Shown here: positions 35,299-44,282 of the stretch, piece after piece
How the letters are laid out: every line of letters starts with the position of its first letter
Numbering within the stretch: the stretch's first letter is position 1
DNA from: Nocardia salmonicida NBRC 13393
GTDB taxonomy: Bacteria; Actinomycetota; Actinomycetes; Mycobacteriales; Mycobacteriaceae
Assembly: GCF_001613085.1 (NCBI RefSeq)
Contig: NZ_BDBR01000011.1
Coordinates: 186,001-250,000, forward strand
Reading direction: 5' to 3'
DNA length: 64,000 bases
Position numbers and translations under genes: made by a program
Notes under the pieces: generated by a model
The model's input: only the letters and a program-made list of their open reading frames with translations
Databases searched by the model: none
What the model was told of the DNA's origin: nothing

Positions 35299-36020
35299 AA
35301 ACGGACCGGATGACATTCTTGGCAGCGACCGACTTCCTCGACATCGAGCACGAGTTAGTCCGGGAGTTCACCGCCACTGTGATCGGCGACGCGAGCACCG
35401 GCCGAGAGAAGGCGAAGCGTCTCTTCGCCGCCGTTCGCGACCGGGTCTGGTATGACCCCTACACGGTGTCTGACGACCCTGCCCACTATCGCGCGAGCTT
35501 CGTCCTCGAGTCCGGGCGCGCCTATTGCGTCCCGAAGGCGGTGCTCTTGACCGCGGTGTGCCGTGCGGCGGGGATCCCTGCGGTGCTTGGCTTCGCTGAC
35601 GTCCGCAATCACTTGCAGACAGACGCGTTGCGAGCGCTCATGGGTGGCACAGACCTGTTCGTCTATCACGGTTACAGCCTCCTCAATATCGACGGCCGGT
35701 GGTTGAAGGCGACGCCCGCGTTCAACACCGAGTTGTGTGCGCGTTTCGGTGTGCCGCCGGTGGATTTCGACGGCGATCGCGATGCACTACTGCACGCCTT
35801 TTCTGCCGACGGAGCCGAGCATATGGAGTACGTCCGCGAGCGGGGCGTCTACGACGACTTGCCGTTGAACGCGATCCTGGCCGAACTTCGCCGCACCTAT
35901 GGGCCTCTTATCTTCAAGCGGCCCCAGGTGATCGCTGACGCTTTCACCGATACACCCGCCCACCGCACCCATCCCGACGGGATCGCCCGCGATCCCCATT
36001 CACCTACGGAGGTCCGATGA
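35295..36020 (+). CDS. Transglutaminase-like cysteine hydrolase/transferase
   Basis: The 241-residue protein starts at 35295 overlapping the P450 stop. It has the transglutaminase core: catalytic Cys in SGRAYCVPKAVLLTAVCRAA, His in VYHGYSLLNIDGRWLK and Asp/Asn shortly after in ATPAFN. Bacterial proteins of this kind cleave or form amide bonds, or act as peptidases. A place between a P450 and an aldehyde dehydrogenase is unusual. The C-terminus (after about residue 215) is His/Pro-rich and probably disordered. Confidence 0.8.
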   Translation: MKTDRMTFLAATDFLDIEHELVREFTATVIGDASTGREKAKRLFAAVRDRVWYDPYTVSDDPAHYRASFVLESGRAYCVPKAVLLTAVCRAAGIPAVLGFADVRNHLQTDALRALMGGTDLFVYHGYSLLNIDGRWLKATPAFNTELCARFGVPPVDFDGDRDALLHAFSADGAEHMEYVRERGVYDDLPLNAILAELRRTYGPLIFKRPQVIADAFTDTPAHRTHPDGIARDPHSPTEVR

Positions 36021-37543
36021 GCGCGACGATCCCAGCGGGCGTCTTGGACGTGCGCAACCCCGCCGACGGTCGGCTCATCGCAACCGTCGCTGTCGACGAC
36101 CGCGAGACAGTAAGTCTCGTCGCTGCTGATCTTCGAGACGCTCAGGTCGGGTGGGCCGAAGCCGGCCCACGCCAACGCGCCAAATGGCTGCATCGCTGGC
36201 GGGACTGGATCCTTGATCACACCGACGAGCTCACCAACTTGTTGCAAGCCGAGACAGGCAAGGTGCGTCCCGACGCCCTGGTGGAGACGACAGCATCGTG
36301 CGAGTTCATCAGCTACTACGCCGACCATGCCGCGAAGTTTCTCGCCGGCGAGCAGGTCAGGTCCTCGAGCCTGCTGACCTTGTCGAAACGACTCACTACG
36401 ACCTATCACCCCTTCCCGGTCGTCGGCATGATCATGCCGTGGAACTTCCCGATCACCCTCTTCCTCATGGACGCAGCGCCCGCGCTGGCAGCAGGCTGCG
36501 CGGTCCTGGCGAAGTCCTCGGAGGAGACGCCGCTGACGTGCGCGCGGATCATCGAGGGCTGGCACGAGATCGGCGCCCCCGCGGTTCTGGCGCACGTTGT
36601 AGGTGATGGCGATTCGGGCGCAGCCGTGGTCGATGCCGCTGACTTTGTACAGTTCACCGGCTCGACCGCCACCGGGCGTGCGGTCGCGATCCGCTGTGCC
36701 GAGCATTTGAAGCCGATGAGTCTGGAGCTTGGCGGCAAAGATCCGGCGATCGTGCTGGAGGACGCCGACCTTGCTCGTGCGGTGGAGGGAATCGCGTGGG
36801 GCGCTCTGTTCAACGCGGGACAGGTATGCATCTCTGTCGAGCGGGTGTATGTGGTATCTGAGGTTTACGACGAGTTCGTGGCGCGGCTGACCCAACGTGT
36901 GCGGTCCCTCGCCCATGGTGCGGCCGGTCGCGACGTGGGCGCAATGGTCACCGCGAGGCAGGTCGACATTGCCGATCGCCACGTCAGCGAGGCAGTGGTG
37001 GCAGGTGCGCGGGTTCTGGCTGGCGGAACTCGGAGTGCGGTCGGAAACTACTACGCTCCGACGGTCCTGGTCGGTGTCGACCACACGATGGCCTGCATGA
37101 CCGAGGAGACCTTCGGTCCCACGATTCCGGTGATGCAGGTCGCGGATGAGAACGAGGCCATCCGCCTGGCCAACGACTCGGCGTACGGCTTGTCTGCGAC
37201 GGTGTGGACCCGAGACCATGCTCGTGCTCAGCGCATCGCATTACAGCTAAACGCGGGAGCTGTCAACATAAATGATGTCTTCAGCAACCTGTTCGCCACC
37301 ACACTGCCGCACAGTGGATGGAAGGCCTCGGGCATCGGTGCTCGGCTCGGCGGAGCTCACGGGCTACGCAAGTACTGCCGGGTACAGGCAGTGACAGAGC
37401 CACGGATCCCTGTCCTGTCGCGAGAACTCACCTGGTACCCGTACACCCCGCGGCGCGCGGCCATGGCCGGAAGAGTGTTGCGCGCGGCGGCCGGTCGCGG
37501 CCTATGGCAGCGCCTCGGCCTCAACAAGGAGAACAGCAAGTGA
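36017..37543 (+). CDS. Aldehyde dehydrogenase (NAD(P)-dependent)
   Basis: The 508-residue enzyme has MIMPWNFPITLF, the nucleotide-binding FTGSTATGRAV, the general base Glu in LELGGKDPA and the catalytic Cys in NAGQVCISVERV, all in standard order. It would oxidise the aldehyde from CYP153-formed alcohols to a carboxylic acid. The C-terminal 50 residues (TWYPYTPRRAAMAGRVLRAA) form an extra amphipathic stretch found in mycobacterial and Nocardia succinate-semialdehyde-type ALDHs. Start and stop overlap both neighbours (ATGA and GTGA). Confidence 0.9.
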   Translation: MSATIPAGVLDVRNPADGRLIATVAVDDRETVSLVAADLRDAQVGWAEAGPRQRAKWLHRWRDWILDHTDELTNLLQAETGKVRPDALVETTASCEFISYYADHAAKFLAGEQVRSSSLLTLSKRLTTTYHPFPVVGMIMPWNFPITLFLMDAAPALAAGCAVLAKSSEETPLTCARIIEGWHEIGAPAVLAHVVGDGDSGAAVVDAADFVQFTGSTATGRAVAIRCAEHLKPMSLELGGKDPAIVLEDADLARAVEGIAWGALFNAGQVCISVERVYVVSEVYDEFVARLTQRVRSLAHGAAGRDVGAMVTARQVDIADRHVSEAVVAGARVLAGGTRSAVGNYYAPTVLVGVDHTMACMTEETFGPTIPVMQVADENEAIRLANDSAYGLSATVWTRDHARAQRIALQLNAGAVNINDVFSNLFATTLPHSGWKASGIGARLGGAHGLRKYCRVQAVTEPRIPVLSRELTWYPYTPRRAAMAGRVLRAAAGRGLWQRLGLNKENSK

Positions 37544-38376
37544 CGACACACCGTGCCCGCACCGCCGCAAAGACCGTAGCTATCACCGGCGGGGCCCGCG
37601 GCATCGGCTACCAGACCGCGAAGGAGCTGATTCGACGAGGCCACCGCGTCGCCATCGGCGATGTCGATGAGAAGCGCGCTCAGGAGGCCGCCACCGAACT
37701 CGGCGTGAAGATCGTTACCCACCTCGACGTAACCGACCCCACTTCGTTTCGGCAATTTCTCGAGCTGGTCGAGGAAGAGCTCGGCCCCCTCGACGTGCTG
37801 ATCAACAATGCGGGCATCATGCCCACTGGTCACGTACACGAGGAAGACGACACGGTGACCCGGAGGCAGGTCGAGATCAACGTCCTGGGAGTCGTCTTTG
37901 GGACCAAACTAGCCCTTCAGCGAATGCTGCCGCGGCGCGCTGGGCACATCATCAACACCGCGTCGCTGGCCGGCGAGCTCGCTGTGCCTGGACTGGCGAC
38001 GTATTGCGGTACCAAATTCGCGGTCATCGGATTCACCGAGGCGGCACGGCACGAGTACCGCACGTCAGGCGTCGAGCTGTCCACCGTTAGGCCCACATTC
38101 ACCAACACCGAGCTCGTCGCGGGAACCGCTGGTGCCAAGGGACTGCGCAATGCCGAGCCCGAGGAGATCGCGCGTGCGACAGCCGATCTTATCGAGCGCC
38201 CGCGTCCATTCGTACGCGTCACTCGCCTGGCCGGCGTATTGGTCGCGGCGATGAAGTTCGTCCCTGGCTGGCTGACCGCCAGGCTCGGATCCGCGCTGGG
38301 CACGGACTCGGTATTTCTCGACGGCGTCGACACAGCGGCCCGCCAGGCCTACCTGGACAGAATCCGGACCCACTGA
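37540..38376 (+). CDS. Short-chain dehydrogenase/reductase
   Basis: The GTG at 37540 overlaps the ALDH stop and has AAGGAG eight bases upstream. The 278-residue classical SDR carries TGGARGIG (NAD(P) binding), NNAGI, the catalytic Ser in NTASLAGELAVPG and YCGTK. It probably interconverts an alcohol and ketone or aldehyde of the pathway. The C-terminal region is longer than the minimal SDR and hydrophobic near residue 235, similar to SDRs of mycolate actinobacteria. Confidence 0.88.
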   Translation: MTTHRARTAAKTVAITGGARGIGYQTAKELIRRGHRVAIGDVDEKRAQEAATELGVKIVTHLDVTDPTSFRQFLELVEEELGPLDVLINNAGIMPTGHVHEEDDTVTRRQVEINVLGVVFGTKLALQRMLPRRAGHIINTASLAGELAVPGLATYCGTKFAVIGFTEAARHEYRTSGVELSTVRPTFTNTELVAGTAGAKGLRNAEPEEIARATADLIERPRPFVRVTRLAGVLVAAMKFVPGWLTARLGSALGTDSVFLDGVDTAARQAYLDRIRTH

Positions 38377-38425
38377 CCCGGTCTTCGATCCCCGTTGGCC
38401 CCCTCATTCACCCGGAAGGATTCAC

Positions 38426-39493
38426 ATGCCCCGCAGGACCCTGGTCGATGACTACCCGCACAAGATGGGGGGACACTGCGGTTCTGGCGCTATGCGGGAT
38501 CTTCTGCATTGGCATGGACTGGGGTGGGATGGGCCGCCCGACGAAGGTCTGGTGTTCGCTCTCGGCGGCGCACTGGGGTTATCGTACCTCCGGTCAAGCG
38601 ACCTCGTTCCACCGCTGTACCTGGTAGGACGAGGCGCCGACTTCGAAATTGATCTGCCCCGCCGACTCGGCGCGCAAGTCCAGGTTCTCACGACCGATGA
38701 TCCCCGAGAGGGGTGGTCATGGGTTCTCGACGAGCTCGAAGCAGGCAGACCCAGCCTGGTATGGGGAGATATCGGTGAGTTGCCGTACCTCCGCGTCCAG
38801 TTCCAGATGAGTCGCCACGACATCGTCGTGATCGGTCACGACGAGGCCGAGGGGATCGCCTTTGTCGTAGACAATGACCGCGCCGAGGTGCAGAAAGTCC
38901 CGCTCGATGCACTGGCTCGGGCGCGGTCCTCGAAGTCTTTCCCGCAACCGACGCGCCACTGTACATACCGCATCAGCTGGCCGAGTGCGCTGCCGGACGT
39001 GGCGGAAGTAGCGGCGGAGGCATTTCGACAGTCCGCAGCCGGAATGCGCCGCCCATCGCAACCCGGGATCGTCGATCTCAGGACAGCGGCATCCGGTGCG
39101 GAGGGCTTGGCCGCGGCGGTGCAGCTGGCGGCCGACATTCAGACCTGGGCCGATCTTCCGGTGGACGACCTCGAGACTCTCCTGTTCAGCCTGAGCGCTT
39201 TCATTGAGAAGGCAGGTACTGGCGGCGGGCTGTTCCGCCGATTGCTAGCCGATGGCTGCGCAGATGTCGCTCGTCTGACCGGGGACTCCGCCACCGCTCA
39301 ACTCGCCGTAGCGGCCAGCCGTTGTGCGCAGGCGTGGACCGCCACTGCGCGTGCCGGTATCCGCCGCGACGTTGATATACGAGTTCGCCTGGCCGGGGTG
39401 GCCTCGGCCGCTAGCCAACTGCCAGAGCTGGAGTTGGACCTGGTCGCGTCCCTGGAGGCTGCTTCCAGTTCGCTGACGGCTGTGGATCGCTGA
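38426..39493 (+). CDS. BtrH-like acyltransferase (BtrH_N/DUF4872)
   Basis: The 355-residue protein begins with KMGGHCGSGAMRDLLHWHGL, the Cys-containing signature of the BtrH N-terminal domain, followed by the conserved SRHDIVVIGHDE and VVDNDRAEVQKVPL segments; the C-terminal half matches the helical DUF4872 region. In butirosin biosynthesis BtrH transfers an acyl group from carrier protein to an amine using a cysteine-protease-like fold. Here it lies 49 bp after the SDR and 82 bp before an acyl-CoA ligase gene, which suggests that it transfers an activated acyl chain made by the operon. No carrier-protein gene is seen nearby. Confidence 0.78.
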   Translation: MPRRTLVDDYPHKMGGHCGSGAMRDLLHWHGLGWDGPPDEGLVFALGGALGLSYLRSSDLVPPLYLVGRGADFEIDLPRRLGAQVQVLTTDDPREGWSWVLDELEAGRPSLVWGDIGELPYLRVQFQMSRHDIVVIGHDEAEGIAFVVDNDRAEVQKVPLDALARARSSKSFPQPTRHCTYRISWPSALPDVAEVAAEAFRQSAAGMRRPSQPGIVDLRTAASGAEGLAAAVQLAADIQTWADLPVDDLETLLFSLSAFIEKAGTGGGLFRRLLADGCADVARLTGDSATAQLAVAASRCAQAWTATARAGIRRDVDIRVRLAGVASAASQLPELELDLVASLEAASSSLTAVDR

Positions 39494-39575
39494 CAGCAGC
39501 CCCATGTCGCCGGCCAGCGGCGAATCAACCCCCAGATCGCCTACGTTCGAAGACACTCTTGAATGAGGAAATGCT

Positions 39576-41207
39576 ATGCAGAGCACGATGATGAACGTCC
39601 CGTTGACGACCGCGGCGATTCTGCGCCACGGCTCGAGTGTGCACGGCTCGGCGACCGTGCGGACTTTGCAACTTGACGGAAGCGTGAAGGTTGCTACGTT
39701 CTCCGAAATCGGACGGAGGTCCGCTCAGTTGGCCAACGCATTGCGGGCTTGCGGGATCACAGGCGATGAGCGCGTCGCGACCCTCATGTGGAACAACCAG
39801 GAGCACGTGGAGGCCTACTGCGCAGTGCCCTCGATGGGAGCGGTGCTGCATACCCTGAATCTACGGCTCGCCTCCGATCAGCTTGTTTACATCGGTAACC
39901 ACGCTCAGGACCAAGTCGTGATTGTCGATGGAAGCCTAGTACCCATGATGGCCTCAGTGTTGCTGCAGCTCACTAGCGTGCATACCATCGTTGTCACCGG
40001 AGAGGTGGACCTTACCCCGCTGCACCGTGAGGGACTGACAGTCGTTGATTACGAGGAGTTCATCTCCGCCCAGCCCGAGACGTTCGACTGGCCAGACCTC
40101 GACGAGCAGTCTGCGGCCGCGGCCTGTTACACCTCTGGCACCACCGGCGACCCCAAAGGTGTCGCCTATAGCCACCGGTCGACTTACCTCCACTCGATGG
40201 CGGCCTGCGCCGCCGACGGACTGAGCGTGAGCAGCGATGACCGAATCCTCCCCATCGTCCCGATGTTCCACGCGAACGCCTGGGGGCTGGTCTACGCCGC
40301 ACTCATGGCGGGTGCCGGCTTGCTCATGCCTGACCGGTTCCTACAGGCCGAGCCGCTCGTGCGGCTGATCGACGTCCACAAGGCAACCATCGCCGGGGCA
40401 GTCCCGACCATCTGGAACGACGTCTTGGACTTCCTGGATTCCAACCCCAGCTACGACATCTCGTCTCTAGGCCTGGTCGCTTGCGGTGGCTCAGCTGTAC
40501 CCGTTCATCTGATGAAGGCCTTCGAAGAGAGGTACAACGTACAGGTTGTACAGGCGTGGGGAATGACCGAGACCTCGCCACTAGCGGCTGTCGCGCGTCC
40601 ACCGGCGTCGCTCGACGCCCAGGAGCGGTGGCGTCTGCGAGCGACCCAAGGTCGTCCGGTTGCAGGAGTCGAGCTTAGGATCGTCGACGACGGAGGCAAT
40701 GAGCTCCCGCACGACGGCGAAGCCGTCGGTGAGTTGCAAGTGCGCGGACCTTGGATTACCGGCTCGTACATCGGCGAAGAGGATGGCGGGGATAAGTTCC
40801 AGGACGGCTGGTTGCGCACCGGCGATGTCGGCCGGATCGACGAACGCAGCTTTGTCACGCTGACCGACCGCACCAAGGACGTGATCAAGTCCGGCGGGGA
40901 GTGGATCTCCTCGGTCGAGCTCGAACTTCTGCTCGCCGGTCACCCCGACGTGCTCGAGGCATCAGTAATCGGGGTCCCGGATGAGAAGTGGCAGGAACGC
41001 CCCCTCGCTGTGATCGTCGTACGCGACGGGCGGCAAGTAACACCTGCCCAACTGCGTGACTTCCTCGACGGCAAGGTCGCCACGTGGTGGCTGCCTGAGC
41101 GCTGGAGCTTCACCGCAGAGGTGCCCAAGACCTCGGTCGGCAAGTTCGATAAGAAGCGGTTGCGCACCCTGCATGCGAACGGCGAGCTGACCGTCGTCGA
41201 GATTTAG
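39576..41207 (+). CDS. Acyl-CoA ligase (AMP-dependent synthetase)
   Basis: The 543-residue ANL-superfamily enzyme has the phosphate loop YTSGTTGDPKGVAYSHR, VQAWGMTETSP, GWLRTGDVGRID and the C-terminal catalytic Lys in KTSVGKFDKK. It resembles medium/long-chain fatty acid CoA ligases. It would activate the acid made by the aldehyde dehydrogenase, giving an acyl-CoA for beta-oxidation or for the BtrH-like transferase. It is the last gene of the CYP153 operon; the start has GAGGA upstream. Confidence 0.9.
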   Translation: MQSTMMNVPLTTAAILRHGSSVHGSATVRTLQLDGSVKVATFSEIGRRSAQLANALRACGITGDERVATLMWNNQEHVEAYCAVPSMGAVLHTLNLRLASDQLVYIGNHAQDQVVIVDGSLVPMMASVLLQLTSVHTIVVTGEVDLTPLHREGLTVVDYEEFISAQPETFDWPDLDEQSAAAACYTSGTTGDPKGVAYSHRSTYLHSMAACAADGLSVSSDDRILPIVPMFHANAWGLVYAALMAGAGLLMPDRFLQAEPLVRLIDVHKATIAGAVPTIWNDVLDFLDSNPSYDISSLGLVACGGSAVPVHLMKAFEERYNVQVVQAWGMTETSPLAAVARPPASLDAQERWRLRATQGRPVAGVELRIVDDGGNELPHDGEAVGELQVRGPWITGSYIGEEDGGDKFQDGWLRTGDVGRIDERSFVTLTDRTKDVIKSGGEWISSVELELLLAGHPDVLEASVIGVPDEKWQERPLAVIVVRDGRQVTPAQLRDFLDGKVATWWLPERWSFTAEVPKTSVGKFDKKRLRTLHANGELTVVEI

Positions 41208-41489
41208 GAATTGTCTCCATGCCTGGTCCTGAGTAGGACGGAACAGGACATTGATACCCATAATGCGAAGCTTTCGCGACACCGGCGACATTACCGTGCA
41301 CGTCGACATCGGCGAAAGGCTGCAAACGAAGATGGGAGTCACCTCCCAGTGCACGGCACGTTTCGCGCCGGTGGTGGTGGAATGGGGCCACCGGCTGCGC
41401 ACCACCTCTGGCGTGCGCGATATGTATTTGCATAGTGGTCACGCTCGAGATCGATGTTGGGTGCGGCTTCATCGACAGGAAGGCTGACC

Positions 41490-42020
41490 ATGAGCAATCT
41501 ATCGGACACGGGCGGCAGGTCGTCCGATCCCGACTTGGAGGAATGGGTGCGTTCGTTCCGACTTTTGGAACCTCGATCGACTGAGTTGCCTCCCCACCAT
41601 CCCAACTGTCTCGGTTGTGGACCGGCCAACCCGCATGGGCATTTTCTGACGGCCCAGCGCTGCGCAGGCGGCGTGGTCGCTCACCACCGATTCGATCGAC
41701 GTCATGTAGGAGCGCCCGGAATAGTGCACGGGGGCGCTGTGGCGACAGTAGTCGACGACCTATTCGGTTTCCTGCTATACACCGTCGGCGAACTCGCCGT
41801 GACGCGCCATCTCGACCTCGACTATCTTGCTCCGGTTCAGCTCGACACTCCCTACGCCCTGCACGCCGAACTACGGTCTCGAGATGGCCGGAAATTACAT
41901 CTCGGGGCCAGAATCGAGGATGCAGGGGGACATTTGGTTGTCACGGCCACAGCACTGTTCATTGTGGTCGATGTCAAACATTTCTTGCAGTCGCCGGTGA
42001 GTGCAAGGAGACAGGCATGA
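41490..42020 (+). CDS. PaaI-type hotdog thioesterase
   Basis: The 176-residue product starts at 41490 after AAGG. HHPNCLGCGPANPHGHFL and GIVHGGAVATVVDDLFGFLL show the hotdog thioesterase; it closely matches the paralogue at 25786. The stop overlaps the start of the P450 at 42017. The 280 bp before it hold a small open frame (41251-41487) with no recognised domain. Substrate is probably a CoA ester of the same pathway as the paralogue. Confidence 0.83.
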   Translation: MSNLSDTGGRSSDPDLEEWVRSFRLLEPRSTELPPHHPNCLGCGPANPHGHFLTAQRCAGGVVAHHRFDRRHVGAPGIVHGGAVATVVDDLFGFLLYTVGELAVTRHLDLDYLAPVQLDTPYALHAELRSRDGRKLHLGARIEDAGGHLVVTATALFIVVDVKHFLQSPVSARRQA

Positions 42021-43231
42021 CTGTACCGAGCGAGCGAGCACTGCTCCTGGACGCCTTGCTAACCGATCACGGCTCGGCCGGACCTTATGAGGCGTTCCGG
42101 CGGCTGCGCCAGACGCAACCAGTGTTGGTTACACGATCGGGGGTGCTGGTATTGAGCCGCTACGACGATTGCGCGGCGGCGCTCCGCGACCGCAGCCTCG
42201 GCAAGGCCGACGAGTCGCTGGGCTTCGGCTTGTCCGACATTCCTGAAGAGCTGCAACATCAGGCCATGCACCGGTTCCGACGCACCATGCTGTTCCGCAA
42301 CCCTCCTGACCACCACCGGCTGCGTCGGTTGGTCGCCGACGTGTTCACCCCGAGGCACATCGACGCGTTGCGCGGCCGTATCGTCACACAGGTCAACCAC
42401 TTGCTCAATGTCATGGAAGCACGGGTCTCCGTCGACATCATCAACGATCTGGCGCTCCCGCTGCCCGTGAATGTGATTGGAGATCTACTCGGGGTGCCCT
42501 TTACTGATAGAGCAGTAGCAGCCCCACTGGTGCGGGCCCTGCTGGCCTCGCTCGAACCCGGTGCCGATATCGCGGCCTTGACAGCAGCCTGCGACGCCGA
42601 AGACCAACTTGCCGCATATTTCGCTGACCTGTTGGCGGTCAAACGCGCCCGCCCTACCGATGACCTACTGAGCCGGCTCGCCGTCGCGAATGGCGACGAC
42701 ATCCTAGACGACGACGAATGCGTCGGTACCGCGATTCTTTTGTTTGCGGCAGGGTTCGAGACCACCACGAACCTGATCGGCAACGGCGTCGCCGCGCTGC
42801 TCGCCCACCCTGACCAAATGCGCGAACTTCGTGCCAGGCCAGAGTTGGCGAGCAACGCAGTCGAAGAATTATTGCGCTATGAGTCCCCCGTCCAGACCAA
42901 CGGGCGTACGGTGCTCCAGCCGACGCGACTGGCGGGAGTTGATTTACATCCCGGTCAGGTCGTACTGATCCTGCTTGGGGCAGCCAACAGAGACCCGGAT
43001 CGGTTCGACGACCCCGACAGTCTCGACATCACCCGAACCGGGGTCCCGCCGTTGTCGTTCGGGGCCGGCATCCATTTCTGCCTCGGCGCACCGCTTGCAC
43101 GGCTCGAAGGGGCAATATTGTTCCCGCTCCTGGCGTCCCGATTTCCCGATCTTCGGCTGGTCGAGCAGCCCCGCTGGCGCACCGGGCTGTCTTTTCGCGG
43201 ACTTTCGACCTTGAAGGTGGTCACCGCATAA
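42017..43231 (+). CDS. Cytochrome P450 (soluble bacterial class I)
   Basis: The 404-residue P450 starts at 42017, six bases after AAGGAG and overlapping the thioesterase stop. It has the I-helix LLFAAGFETTTNLIGNG, EELLRYESPVQ (ExxR region) and the haem loop FGAGIHFCLG with Cys355. It belongs to the large CYP105/107-like bacterial group that uses separate ferredoxin and reductase; those from 30842 and 32571 could serve it. Substrate not predictable. Confidence 0.87.
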   Translation: MTVPSERALLLDALLTDHGSAGPYEAFRRLRQTQPVLVTRSGVLVLSRYDDCAAALRDRSLGKADESLGFGLSDIPEELQHQAMHRFRRTMLFRNPPDHHRLRRLVADVFTPRHIDALRGRIVTQVNHLLNVMEARVSVDIINDLALPLPVNVIGDLLGVPFTDRAVAAPLVRALLASLEPGADIAALTAACDAEDQLAAYFADLLAVKRARPTDDLLSRLAVANGDDILDDDECVGTAILLFAAGFETTTNLIGNGVAALLAHPDQMRELRARPELASNAVEELLRYESPVQTNGRTVLQPTRLAGVDLHPGQVVLILLGAANRDPDRFDDPDSLDITRTGVPPLSFGAGIHFCLGAPLARLEGAILFPLLASRFPDLRLVEQPRWRTGLSFRGLSTLKVVTA

Positions 43232-43589
43232 GCCGTTGGACTTCTGATAGTTCATCGGACAGAGTTGATCCGGCAAACAACAAGCCCCTGGCGGCTTTGC
43301 CGATGAGCTCCTCCTGACGGCTGTCCATAATTCGTTCGACTAGCAGTGAGTATTGTTCTGGGGGTAGCCACTCGGCGGCTTATTCGATGATGGAGTTGAT
43401 CTCCGGGCTGTGGCCACGCATGTTCGCTCGCCCGACCACACGGCTTCCGCACGAGGGCACCGACCGGTCGTTGCGGGGCCGACATCGAGAGTTGTGTTTC
43501 GAGGGCCAGGTGTTACTGGTGGCCAGGTACCGCGGACGAATCTGACGATGCGTCAACCCGCGGCGGTACTCGGAATGGAAGCCGGCCAA
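43232..43589. other. Intergenic region before the IS relics
   Basis: No gene is supported between the P450 stop and the IS5 relic. Confidence 0.35.
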
Positions 43590-44100
43590 CCCCGGTGATC
43601 GACGACCTGGTACTACGTTGGCGCTGCGACCCCGGTCCGATCCCGCACGGTGTGGTGCTTACGGTGGTCAGCACCTGGTCCGACCTGCGACCGTACATTG
43701 CCGCACCGAGTAGGAACCACTGGTACTCGACCCACCATCTGGTCGTCATCGACGCCCGATAACGAAGTCGTCGTCGTGATCGGACGTCCGTTGCACCGCA
43801 GGCCTGGACGGAATCCGGCGCCGACGCCTGCCGCACCGCTATGGTCATCGCCGACGGCGGCTACCAGGGAACGGCCTCTTCATCCCGCACCGCCAGGCGC
43901 CCGGTGTCGGACTGCCGAAATGGAACAGGCCCACAACAAGTTCCACCGCAAGGTTTACGAGAAATCGCTGAGTAAACCACTCTTTGCCGCGTACCGCAAA
44001 CTGGCGATCGCGTGGGCAGTCGCGGACTACTTCCGCGGGCCGCTCACTTCCATCGGTGCCAGGTTCAATTCCGGCCGAATCAGGGATCTGGCACTATTTC
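43590..44100 (+). pseudogene. IS5-family transposase relic
   Basis: Three frames in succession encode DNEVVVVIGRPLHR, then AWTESGADACRTAMVIADGG and YQG, then GLFIPHRQAPGVGLPKWN and EQAHNKFHRKVYE. These match the C-terminal catalytic half of IS5-family (IS427-like) transposases, with at least two frameshifts. The N-terminal half is barely recognisable from 43590 and the final helix has been replaced. Not functional. Confidence 0.6.
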
Positions 44101-44282
44101 GCAATTCGACTGTGTGAATTGCTCAGCCGCTCAGGAGGATTCGCCGAAGGTGGCGTCGCCTCTCACACGGCTCTTGATGATCGCGGCGAACGAACGTGAC
44201 CAGCGGGTGCGTCGAATCCGGGCTGGCGGTAGAGTCATGTCGAAGCGCCACTGGTCATTTGGGTCTGTGCGAGCAGGTTCGG

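Noticed and set aside
41251..41487. 78-residue plus-strand frame between acyl-CoA ligase and thioesterase genes
   Set aside because: No domain or ribosome binding site recognised; could be a fragment, but I cannot support a gene.
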